A DNA stretch of 64,000 nucleotides from Pseudomonas sp. B21-056 (GTDB lineage: Bacteria > Pseudomonadota > Gammaproteobacteria > Pseudomonadales > Pseudomonadaceae): assembly GCF_026016325.1 (NCBI RefSeq), contig NZ_CP087203.1, forward strand, positions 2,914,001 through 2,978,000, written 5' to 3'. Made by a program: the position numbers and the translations under genes. Positions within the stretch are counted from its first letter, which is position 1. The number at the start of each line of letters is the position of its first letter. The notes beneath the pieces were generated by a model, which saw only the letters and a program-made list of their open reading frames with translations, did no database searches and was not told the origin of the DNA. Of this stretch, positions 46,501 to 54,175 are shown in pieces.

Positions 46501-49500
46501 CCCGTTCTAGCCCGAGCAGTTCCTGCCAGGCATTGGCCAGAGTGATTTCGATCGTCCCCAGCGGCGCCTCATACTGCTGGCTCGCGGCGGCGGAGGCGTC
46601 CGGTGCCGGCAGGGCGTTGCGGTCCAGCTTGCCGTTGGTGGTCAGCGGCCAGGCCGCGAGGGTGACGAAGGCACTGGGCAGCATGTGCTCGGCCAGCACG
46701 CTCGCCAGTTGGCTGCGCAAAGCCGACGACTCCACAACGACCCCATCATGGGCGATCAGGTACGCCACCAGGCGCTTGTCGCCGGGTTGGTCTTCGCGCA
46801 CGGTCACCAGGGCTTCGCGGACTTCGGCGCAGGCCAGCAGTTGGGCCTCGATTTCCCCCAGCTCGATGCGGAAACCACGGATCTTGATCTGCGAGTCGTT
46901 GCGGCCCACGTAGACCACGCCGCCGTCGGCGCGGTAGCGGGCGACGTCGCCGGTGCGGTACAGCCGCGCACCCGCTTGTGACGCGAACGGGTCGGGAATG
47001 AAGCGCTCGGCATTCAGCTCATCGCGATTCAGATAATGCCGGGCGACACCGGCGCCGCCGATATGGATCTCGCCATTGACCCCCACCGGCACCGGTTGCC
47101 CATAGTCGTCGAGAATGCGCAGGCACAGGTCGGGCAGGGGGGGGCCGATCAGGCTTGGCGCGCCCGCGTCGATTTCATCCTGGCTGACCGGGTAGTAAGT
47201 GGCGTGCACGGTGATCTCGGTGATGCCGTACATGTTCACCAGGCGCGTGCGGGATAGCGCCGTGCGGGCGGTCCATGGCCGCAGGCTGCGGAAGTCCAGG
47301 GCCTCGCCGCCGAAGATCACCTCCCGCAGGCTGTGCTCCAGGTCGCTGCGCTCACGGGCCTCGATGAACTGGCGGAACGCGCTCGGGGTCTGGTTCAGCA
47401 CGGTCACCTGTTGCTGGCAGACCAGTGCGTAGAAGTCGTCGGGCGAACGGGCCACGTCGCTCGGGACCACCACCAGTTTGCCGCCGTAGCTCAGCGCGCC
47501 CCAGATTTCCCAGACCGAGAAGTCGAACGCAAAGGAGTGGAACAGCGTCCAGACGTCGTTGCGAGTGAAGTCGAACAGTTGCGCAGTGGCGTCGAACAGG
47601 CGTGCGACGTTGCCGTGCTCCACCAGCACCCCTTTGGGCAGCCCGGTGGAACCCGAGGTGTAGATGACGTAGGCCAGGTGCCGCGACGTCAGGCCGAGGG
47701 CGTCGGCGTCCGGATTGCGGTCCAGCTCTGGCAGGTCATCGGCCGCGAGGTCTTCGTCGAGGCTGACCACCGGCACGGCGTGCCCAGGCAGCGCGTCGAG
47801 GCAGTCCGGTTGCGCCAGCAGTGCTACCGGGGCGCTGTCGTCCAGCAGGTAGCCGAGCCGTTCGGCGGGGTAGGCCGGGTCCAGTGGCACGTAGGCCGCC
47901 CCGGCCTTGAGCACCGCCAGTACCGCGCAGACCATTTCCACGCCACGTCGGGCCAGGATGGCGACCCGATCATCGGGGCGCACGCCTTGGGCCAGCAGCG
48001 CCTGGGCGATGCGGTTGGCGCGGCGGTTGAGGGCCTGGTAACTCAGTTCCGTTTCGCCGAAGACCAGGGCAATGTTCTGGGGCTGGACGGCGGCGAGTTG
48101 TTCGAAGCGCTGATGAATCAACGCTTCGGGGCTGAACACGGCCTTGGGCGGCAGCACCGCCGGCGAGGCCAGGCGCTGTGCCGGGCTGAGCAATGGCAAG
48201 GCCAGCGCCGGTTGCTCGACATCCGTCACCATCGCTTCGAGCAGGGTCTGGAAATGCTGGGCGAAGCGCTCCACGGTGGGGCGGTCGAACAGGTCGGTGG
48301 CGTATTCGATCACCCCGGCCAGCATTCCGCCGTTATTGCCCAGCGTCAGCATCAGATCGAACTGTGAAGTTTCATGGGCCTGGGCTACAGGGATCAGAGT
48401 CAGGCCGGGCAGGTCCAACTCAACACCACCAGGGGTATTGTTCAGCGACAGCGCTACTTGGCACAGCGGGTTGTGACTCAGCGAGCGCGGCGGCTGTACA
48501 GCTTCGATGACCTGTTCAAAAGGAATGTCCTGATGCTCGTAGGCAGTCAAGGTTGTCTGTTTGATCTGTTCCAGCAACTGCACCACGCTCGGGTTCTGCG
48601 TCAGGTCGACGCGCAGGGCCAGGGTGTTGACGAAGAAGCCGATCAGGTTTTCGGTCTCGGTGCGGCTGCGGTTGGCCGTCGGTACGCCGATGACCACGTC
48701 TCGTTCGTTGCCCAGGCGCGCCATGAGCACCGACCAGGCACTGAGCAGCGCCATGAACAGGGTGACGTTGTGTGCCTGGCAGAACTGCTCCAGGCGTTCG
48801 CGCAAGGCCGGGGCGATGGTCACCGCAACGTCGCCGCCGCGGTAGCTTTGCATCGCCGGACGTGGGCGGTCGGTGGGCAGGGACAGCAACGCCGGCGCGC
48901 CTTCCAGATGCTCACGCCAGAATCCTGCCTGGCGATTGAGCCGTTCGCCGTCGAAGGTCTGGTGTTGCCAGGCTGCGTAGTCGGCATATTGGATCGGCAA
49001 CGCCGGCAGGGGATCGGGTTGCTGCTGGCTGAAGGCCCGGTAGAGGGCGGCGAATTCCTTGACCAGCACACCCACCGACCAGCCGTCGGAGATGATGTGG
49101 TGCTGGGTGATCAACAGGATGTGTTCGTCATCGGCCAGGCGCAGCAGGCGTCCACGAATCAATGGCCCACGGCTCAGATCGAACGGCGCCAGGGCCTCGG
49201 TGTTGCCGATGCGTGACGCGCTGAGGCTGGCCTGCTCATAGGGCAGCGCGCGCAGATCCTGTTCGGCCAGGATGAAGCCGCAGTCCGCCGGGGCGATGAC
49301 CTGCACCGGTTGTTCGCCACGGCGTTCGAAGGTGGTGCGCAGGCTTTCATGCCGGGCCACCAGGCGGTCCAGCGCGGCCTTGAGAGCCGCCCGGTCAAGA
49401 TCGCCGCGTAGCAGCAAGGCCGCCGGCATGTGATAAGCGCTGCCGGCGCCGGAATCGAGCTGGTCGAGGAACCACAGGCGTTGCTGGGCGAACGACAACG

Positions 49501-52500
49501 CCAGCGGCCCGTTGCGGTCGACCTGGCCGATGGTCGCGGCCTCGGTGGTTTGCGGCTGACCCACCACCCGCGCCAGCTCCTCCACGGTGGGATGGCTGAA
49601 CAGCTCGCGCAGCATCAGCTCGCCGCCCAACTGTTGCCGTACCCGGGACACCAGTTGTGCGGCCAGCAGGGAATGCCCGCCCAGCTCGAAGAAACTGTCA
49701 TGGCGACCCACGCGCTCCAGGCCCAGCAACTCCTGGAAAATCTGCGCCAGGGCGGTTTCGGTAGCGCCCTCGGGGGCGGTGTAGCCGCGCTCGGACATGG
49801 CGCCCAGGTCCGGCTCGGGCAAGGCATCCTGGTCGAGTTTGCCGTTGGCCGTCAGCGGGTAGGCGTGCAGGCTGACGAAGGCCGTCGGGATCATGTAGTC
49901 GGGCAGGGTGGCCCCCAGTTGCTTGCGCAAGGCCGCTACTTCCAGCACCGCGCCCGAACGGGGAATCAGGTAGGCGATCAGGCGTTTGCCCTGGTTCGCG
50001 TCCTCACGGGCCAGCACCTTGGCTTCCCGCACGCCCTCACAAGCCAGCAGCTTGGCTTCGATCTCCCCCAACTCGATGCGGAAACCACGGATCTTCACCT
50101 GGGCGTCCATCCGGCCCAGGTGCACGATCTCGCCATTGTCCAGCAACTTGCCCAGGTCCCCGGAGCGATACAGTCGCTCGCCGGGACGGAACGGGTCGGC
50201 AATGAAGCGTTCGGCGCTGAGGGCCGGACGGTTCAGGTAGCCACGGCCGACCCCCAGGCCGCCGACGCAGATCTCACCGGCCACGCCCACGGGCAGCAGC
50301 CGCTGCTGGGCGTCGAGCACATAGGCGACGGTGGTCGGAATCGGCCGGCCGACGTTGGAGATACCAGCGGCGATGTCCGCCGCGCCAATGGCTTTGTAGG
50401 TGACGTGGACACAGGTTTCGGTGATGCCGTACATGTTCACCAGTGCCACATGCCCGAAGGCACGGTGGAAGGCGTCGAGCTTGCCCAGCTCCAGGCTTTC
50501 CCCGCCGAAAATCACGTAGCGCAAATGCTCCAGACGCACATCCGCCGCGGCCAGTGCGGCGGCACTGAGCTGGTGGAACGCCGACGGAGTCTGGTTCAGC
50601 ACCGTCACCTGTTCGCGTTCGAGGAAACCCAGCAGTGCTGCCGGATCGCGACGCAGGGTCTCGGGCACCAGGGTCAGGCGGGCGCCATGGAGCAGCGCGC
50701 CGAAGATTTCCCAGACCGAGAAGTCGAAGGCGTTGGAATGGAACAGCGACCAGACATCCTCGGCATTGAACTGGAAGTCCGGGCGGTTGTTATGCAGCAG
50801 GCGCACGACGTTGCGGTGTTCGAGCAGCGCACCCTTGGGTTCACCGGTGGAGCCCGAGGTGTAGATCACATAGCAGAGGTGGTCCGGGCTGTTGACGTTG
50901 GCCGGATTGGCGACGCTGGCGTCGACGCTGCCGAGGGTCGGATCGAGGACCTCGATACCCAATGCCTGCAACGCCGGCTCCATGGCCTGGCGAGCGATGG
51001 CCTTGCGCGCGCCGCTGTCGCGCAGCACATAGGCAATGCGTTCCTGGGGCGAGGCCGGGTCGATGGGCACATAGGCGCCGCCAGCCTTGAGCACCGCCAG
51101 GGTGGCGACGATCATCTGCACCGAACGCTCCAGGGCAATCGCGACCAACTCCTGGGGGCGCACACCGGCAGCGCGCAAACGGTGGGCGAGACGGTTGGCC
51201 TGTTCGTTGAGCTGGCGATAGGTCAGTTGTTCCTGGTCGAGGTTGACCGCAATGCGCTCCGGGGTCCGGCGGGCCTGCTCCTCGAAAATCTGTTGCAGGG
51301 TCAGGGTGTCGGGCCAGGCCGCTTCGCTGTCGTTGAAGTCGATGATCTGCCGCTGCCGCTCGGCGGTATCCAGCAGGGGAACGTCGTCGACGCGTTGCTG
51401 GAAGTCATCGACGAAGGCTTCCAGCAGGCGCACGTAATGACGCATCAGTTGCTGGATGAAGGCAGGGTCGAAGAACTCCGCGTTGTACACCACATGCCCG
51501 GCCCAGTGTTGCTCAGCCGCGTTGATCAGCAGGTGCAGGTCGTTCTTGCCATAGCCCAGGTTGCTTTCCAGGGTGTTGACCGCCAGCCCGGCGACCAGGG
51601 CGTTGCTGTCGCTATCGCGTTGGAAGTTGAACAGGACGTCGAACAGCGCGGTGCGACTCATGTCCTTGGCCGGATTCAGCGCCAGCACCAACTGGTCGAA
51701 CTGCATGTGCCGATGGCGCAGGGCCTGGGTCAGGTTGCCGGTGGTCTGTTCCCAGAGCTGTTGCAGGGTGGTGTCGCTGTCGCAGAAGCCGCGCATGACC
51801 AGCAGGTTGTCCAGCGGCCCGACGATGTCGTGCAGGATGGCTTCACGGCAGGCGGCCGTGGTGCCGATCACCAGTTCATCGTGGCCGGCATAGCGGCGCA
51901 GCAAGGCGGTGAAGGCGCTGAGGGCCAGGCTGTCGCTGCTTGCGCCGACTTCCCGGGCCAAGGCTTCGAGGCGGCGAACCAGCGACGCTTCGAGGGTGAA
52001 GGCGTGGGTCGCTTCGGCGAAGACGTGCACGGCCATGCGCGGGCGATTGAGCGGCAGCTCCAGGGCTTGCAGCTTGCCGCGCAACTGATAGGCCCAATAG
52101 GCCCGCAGGTTCTCCAGCACCGCGGCCGGGAGCTGGCGTTGCCAGGCGGCAAAGTCACCATAGCCCAGCGGCAGGGCCGGCAGTTCGGCGTCGCGTTCGG
52201 CGCAGGCGGCGGCATAGAGGGCCAGCAGGTCGCGCTTGAGCAACTGCATGGAGGTGCGGTCGGCCAGCAAATGATGTACGGCAATCGCCAGCACGGCGGT
52301 GCGTTCGTCCGCTTGCACCAGGCTGGCGCGCACCAGGCTGCCGCCGTTCATGGCCAGCGGCCGGCGGGTCTCGGCCAGGGCCTGGGCGGCGAGGGTGTCC
52401 GGGTTGCCCTGGAGCCGTTCAAGGGGCAGGGTGGCCGGCCCGTCGAAACGCTGCCAGGCGCTGGCGCCGTCGCTCGACAACCGGCAGCGCAGGATAGTGT

Positions 52501-54172
52501 GGCGGGCCAGCAGGCCGTCGAGGGCGGTTTGCAGGGCCGTTTGATTGATCTCGCCGGTCAGCTCCAGCAGCAAGGGGATGTTGTGGTAGACCGGGTTGGC
52601 GTCGTACAGGTAGCCGGTCTCGAAGGTGTCGACGAACCATAGCCGCTCCTGGTGATAGGACAGCGGCATGCGCTCCGGCACCGGCGTCAGCGCGGTGATG
52701 GCCGGCAGGGCCAAGGGCGGGTCCAGTTCCAGCGCACCGACACGGGTGTCCGGGGCTTCGGTGAAACACTGCAGCAGGCGCTCGAAGCGCGCGGCGAGGC
52801 GTTCGATGGTGGCGGCGTCGAACAGGGTGGTGGAATACGACAGGCTGCACGACAGGTTCGGGCCGCTTTCGTCGATGTGCAAGGACAGATCGTGTTGGGT
52901 CGTGTCCTTGGCCGAGGGCAGGAACTCCAGGTGCAGCCCCGGCAGTTGCAACCGATGGCCGCTGGCCCCTCCGGCATTGGTGTAGAGCATGGTCTGGAAC
53001 ACCGGGCTGTAGCTGGCGCTCCGTGCGGGTTTCAGGGCTTCGACGACCTGTTCGAAAGGTGTGTCCTGCCGGGTGGATGACTCCAGCATCAGATCCTTGA
53101 CCTGCCGCAGCACCTGATCGAGGGTCGGATTGGCGTCCAGACGCACGCGCAGCGCCAACGTGTTGACGAAGAAACCGATCAACGACTGGACATCCTGGCG
53201 GTCGCGGTTAGCGACAACGGTGCCGATCACCAGATCCTGCTGGCCACTGATCCGGGCCAGCAGCACCGCCCAGGCAGCCATCAGGGCCATAAACGAGGTT
53301 GCAGCGCGGGATTTGGCGAACTGGCCGATAGCGCTGGACAGCGACGCGGACAGCTCGAACTTCATGGTTTCACCACGATAGCTCAGTACCGCCGGCCGCG
53401 GCCGGTCGGTCGGCAGCGAAAGCAGCGCCGGGGCACCGGCCAGGTGGCTGCGCCAGAACTCCACCTGCTGGTTCAGACGCTCGCCTTCCAGATGCTGGCG
53501 TTGCCAGGCGGCATAGTCAGCATATTGCAGGGCCAGCGGTGGCAGGGGGTCGGGCCGCTGAGCGCTGAATGCCTCATACAGCGTGGCAAACTCCTTGACC
53601 AGAATGCCGATAGACCAGCCATCGGAGATGATGTGATGTTGAGTGATCAACAGGATGTGCTCGTTGCTGGCCAGGCGTAGCAAGCTGCCACGGATCAGCG
53701 GGCCATGGAGCAGGTCAAAGGGCGTCAAGGCCTCGCTTTCGGTCAGGCGAGCCGCCTGTTGCTCGACCTGATCCCGGGGGAGGTGGCTTAGATCGTGTTC
53801 CACCAGGGTGAACCCGCATTGCTCGGGAGCGATGACCTGGACCGGGTGTTCGCCTTCGCGGCGGAAGGTGGTGCGCAGGCTTTCATGTCGGGCCACCAAA
53901 CGGTCAAGGGCCGCCTTGAGGGCCGGTTGATTCAGCTCGCCACGCAGCAACAACGAGGCGGGCATGTGATAGGCGACGCTGGCTGTCGGGTCCAGCTGAT
54001 CGAGGAACCACATCCGCTGCTGGGAAAATGACAGCACCAACGGGCTGTTGCGGTCGACGACAAGCATCTCGTCGGGCGTGGTATCGATGACCCGTGTCGC
54101 TCCGCGTTGCTTGAGCAGTTGCAGGAGTGCGGCACGTTTCAACTGGTCGAGACTATCGTTATGTTCGTTCAA
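40586..54172 (-). CDS. Terminal NRPS of a syringomycin-family lipopeptide, C-C*-A-T-C-A-T-E/C-A-T-C-T-TE
   Basis: This 4528-residue synthetase has C (about 45-490, 'HHIISDG'), a second C-like domain (about 500-940, 'HHLLADR'), A (960-1450), T, C (1570-2010), A (2030-2520), T, E/C-type C (2620-3060, 'HHLVSDN'), A (3110-3600), T, C (3680-4120), T and TE ('GWSAGG' near 4342). The first two A domains both read D-F-W-N-I-G-M-V, the threonine code. The third reads D-M-K-D-L-G-M-V; its place in the chain suggests Asp. The last C-T-TE has no A domain, as in SyrE, where 4-chloro-Thr is loaded in trans. It starts with TTG (AAGGA 10 bases upstream), four bases after the previous stop. The order aThr-Dhb-OHAsp-ClThr of cormycin, thanamycin and pseudomycin fits. 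Confidence 0.9.
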   Translation of the reverse strand: MNEHNDSLDQLKRAALLQLLKQRGATRVIDTTPDEMLVVDRNSPLVLSFSQQRMWFLDQLDPTASVAYHMPASLLLRGELNQPALKAALDRLVARHESLRTTFRREGEHPVQVIAPEQCGFTLVEHDLSHLPRDQVEQQAARLTESEALTPFDLLHGPLIRGSLLRLASNEHILLITQHHIISDGWSIGILVKEFATLYEAFSAQRPDPLPPLALQYADYAAWQRQHLEGERLNQQVEFWRSHLAGAPALLSLPTDRPRPAVLSYRGETMKFELSASLSSAIGQFAKSRAATSFMALMAAWAVLLARISGQQDLVIGTVVANRDRQDVQSLIGFFVNTLALRVRLDANPTLDQVLRQVKDLMLESSTRQDTPFEQVVEALKPARSASYSPVFQTMLYTNAGGASGHRLQLPGLHLEFLPSAKDTTQHDLSLHIDESGPNLSCSLSYSTTLFDAATIERLAARFERLLQCFTEAPDTRVGALELDPPLALPAITALTPVPERMPLSYHQERLWFVDTFETGYLYDANPVYHNIPLLLELTGEINQTALQTALDGLLARHTILRCRLSSDGASAWQRFDGPATLPLERLQGNPDTLAAQALAETRRPLAMNGGSLVRASLVQADERTAVLAIAVHHLLADRTSMQLLKRDLLALYAAACAERDAELPALPLGYGDFAAWQRQLPAAVLENLRAYWAYQLRGKLQALELPLNRPRMAVHVFAEATHAFTLEASLVRRLEALAREVGASSDSLALSAFTALLRRYAGHDELVIGTTAACREAILHDIVGPLDNLLVMRGFCDSDTTLQQLWEQTTGNLTQALRHRHMQFDQLVLALNPAKDMSRTALFDVLFNFQRDSDSNALVAGLAVNTLESNLGYGKNDLHLLINAAEQHWAGHVVYNAEFFDPAFIQQLMRHYVRLLEAFVDDFQQRVDDVPLLDTAERQRQIIDFNDSEAAWPDTLTLQQIFEEQARRTPERIAVNLDQEQLTYRQLNEQANRLAHRLRAAGVRPQELVAIALERSVQMIVATLAVLKAGGAYVPIDPASPQERIAYVLRDSGARKAIARQAMEPALQALGIEVLDPTLGSVDASVANPANVNSPDHLCYVIYTSGSTGEPKGALLEHRNVVRLLHNNRPDFQFNAEDVWSLFHSNAFDFSVWEIFGALLHGARLTLVPETLRRDPAALLGFLEREQVTVLNQTPSAFHQLSAAALAAADVRLEHLRYVIFGGESLELGKLDAFHRAFGHVALVNMYGITETCVHVTYKAIGAADIAAGISNVGRPIPTTVAYVLDAQQRLLPVGVAGEICVGGLGVGRGYLNRPALSAERFIADPFRPGERLYRSGDLGKLLDNGEIVHLGRMDAQVKIRGFRIELGEIEAKLLACEGVREAKVLAREDANQGKRLIAYLIPRSGAVLEVAALRKQLGATLPDYMIPTAFVSLHAYPLTANGKLDQDALPEPDLGAMSERGYTAPEGATETALAQIFQELLGLERVGRHDSFFELGGHSLLAAQLVSRVRQQLGGELMLRELFSHPTVEELARVVGQPQTTEAATIGQVDRNGPLALSFAQQRLWFLDQLDSGAGSAYHMPAALLLRGDLDRAALKAALDRLVARHESLRTTFERRGEQPVQVIAPADCGFILAEQDLRALPYEQASLSASRIGNTEALAPFDLSRGPLIRGRLLRLADDEHILLITQHHIISDGWSVGVLVKEFAALYRAFSQQQPDPLPALPIQYADYAAWQHQTFDGERLNRQAGFWREHLEGAPALLSLPTDRPRPAMQSYRGGDVAVTIAPALRERLEQFCQAHNVTLFMALLSAWSVLMARLGNERDVVIGVPTANRSRTETENLIGFFVNTLALRVDLTQNPSVVQLLEQIKQTTLTAYEHQDIPFEQVIEAVQPPRSLSHNPLCQVALSLNNTPGGVELDLPGLTLIPVAQAHETSQFDLMLTLGNNGGMLAGVIEYATDLFDRPTVERFAQHFQTLLEAMVTDVEQPALALPLLSPAQRLASPAVLPPKAVFSPEALIHQRFEQLAAVQPQNIALVFGETELSYQALNRRANRIAQALLAQGVRPDDRVAILARRGVEMVCAVLAVLKAGAAYVPLDPAYPAERLGYLLDDSAPVALLAQPDCLDALPGHAVPVVSLDEDLAADDLPELDRNPDADALGLTSRHLAYVIYTSGSTGLPKGVLVEHGNVARLFDATAQLFDFTRNDVWTLFHSFAFDFSVWEIWGALSYGGKLVVVPSDVARSPDDFYALVCQQQVTVLNQTPSAFRQFIEARERSDLEHSLREVIFGGEALDFRSLRPWTARTALSRTRLVNMYGITEITVHATYYPVSQDEIDAGAPSLIGPPLPDLCLRILDDYGQPVPVGVNGEIHIGGAGVARHYLNRDELNAERFIPDPFASQAGARLYRTGDVARYRADGGVVYVGRNDSQIKIRGFRIELGEIEAQLLACAEVREALVTVREDQPGDKRLVAYLIAHDGVVVESSALRSQLASVLAEHMLPSAFVTLAAWPLTTNGKLDRNALPAPDASAAASQQYEAPLGTIEITLANAWQELLGLERVGRQDHFFELGGHSFLVISLIERLRQADLQLDVRTVFSAPTLKAMAAVLAGGNNAQRVVPANLIPVDCTAIEPHMLPLVTLSPQEIEQIVADVPGGAANVQDIYPLSSLQEGILFHHLLQSEGDAYLMRTVVTFNRRQLLDDFLAAVQVVIDRHDILRSALRWQGLPQPVQIVHRQAQLPVVTLECFPGEDALQILRDTTDTHHLRLDLQRAPLIAAYIIQDEPRGQWLLALLDHHLVSDNVTLRLIMREIQAVLAGEAHSLPPSQPYRNFIAQAASVPQSGHEAYFRRLLADVDTTTAPYGMLDVRGSGVGIQRSVKYLSDELSARIRHTARRQGVPTSVLFHAAWGLVVAATSGRDDGIFGTVLSGRSQGTAGADHALGMFINTLPMRIRLQQHTVSDIVHDAYQQLSELLTHEQASLALAQRCSAVDASLPLFTVILNCRHGDLVNASGENVEDMGEHEGMHFIASETRTNYPIEIAVANVADGFSLTAQSITGIDPQRIAAYLGQAVAALVDALEQSPERLASSLDVVPASERQLLLEDFNRTASDFGAAQPIHQLFEAQVQANPDAVALVCEDRQLSYRQLNRRANHLARQLLDLGVQPDQRVAICAERSLEMIVGLLGVLKAGAAYVPIDPAHPAERMAFMLADSQPQVLLTQSALSLPSGELPVLLLDIVESLQAADDAAFDSNPQVAGLTADHLAYVIYTSGSTGQSKGVMVEHRSVFNFWHVLTRTTHQHCPTPATVALNAGFFFDMSIKGISQLFSGHRLVIIPQLIRASGSELLDFLEQHQVHAFDSTPSQLDTLLAAGLLERQSYQPVSVLLGGEAINAATWEKLRNCQSIRFYNMYGPTECTVDATIDLIRDLGERPSIGRPFANVQVHVLDARGEPAPLGVAGEIHIGGVGVARGYLNRPELSAERFMADPFSLEPNARLYKTGDLGRWLADGTLEYLGRNDFQVKIRGFRIELGEIENALVACPGIREAVVIAREDSQGDAENKRLVAYVCGEPVPAEQLRSTLLSGLPEYMVPSAFVHLDALPLTANGKLDRRALPEPGQESLASKAYEAPLGDTEIAIAEIWKGLLHLDQVGRHDGFLELGGHSLLAVQLLSRLRRKLGARITLRELFDAPTVRGLAALVHSASPNEAASIPLANRSGRLPLSFSQQRLWFLDHLDHAAGAAYHLPLALRLTGSLDKAALQATLDRLVARHETLRTRFELVDGEPVQKIAPADYRFQLEQQDLRSMPADERSITLKRLGQVNATQLFDLNQGPLMRGHLVQLADEEHVLFMTLHHIVSDGWSNSVLAREVSVLYSAFAQGQKDPLPPLALQYVDYAAWQRKSLEGPALQAQIDFWRQHLEGAPALLNLPLDRPRPAIQSYAGGIVDYAFSVSLSAELRAFSQAQGSTLFMVLLAGWSVLMSHLSGQHDVVVGTPVANRQRPELEALIGFFANTLALRVDTGRDSRVDELLARIKDQTLAAYSHQDLPFEQVVSALQPTRSMSHSPLFQVMLSLNNTPPAPLQLPGLAVQTLESPHNTTQFDLSLSLIDNGERIGGSLQYANDLFDRETVQNIAELFAKVLENLVTDPRQSIGQLLESTPPLVRSVTAVTSPTSTEDNPVPALPYEAPRGDTEIAIAALWQDLFKQERISRHDDFFSLGGISLMAVQMASRLRKVLGKPIAVRDLFVEPTIAGFARTLDGQARPGANSNLVPIRRSGSQRPLYLVHPLGGEVQYARDLAPSLDPQVPVYGLAASGLVAGEAPLSDVPSMATRYLAGIRQVQPQGPYRIAGWSAGGLIAYEMARQLLAAGEIVEFLGIIDASARPDPVPTQALSEAQFLMAWLPEQIAPDLLGQLSELAQHSAIDAMLTLCISHRLLPEELPHDIDAALLRTHLGVAYAMRQAIGAYVSPPSPLEVSLFTASEQHRDDPTLGWRGLLNEQVSVTALPGNHNTLVKAPHVARLGEAMSQALKARAVS

Positions 54173-54175
54173 TTG

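Noticed and set aside
44177..46510. Plus-strand open frame of 777 codons
   Set aside because: It lies antisense to A and E/C domains of the NRPS and has no recognisable domain.
49430..52642. Long plus-strand open frame of 1070 codons inside the lipopeptide NRPS
   Set aside because: It is antisense to NRPS modules with perfect motif order, rich in Gly/Arg/Gln as expected from the complement of high-GC coding DNA, and shows no protein motif.
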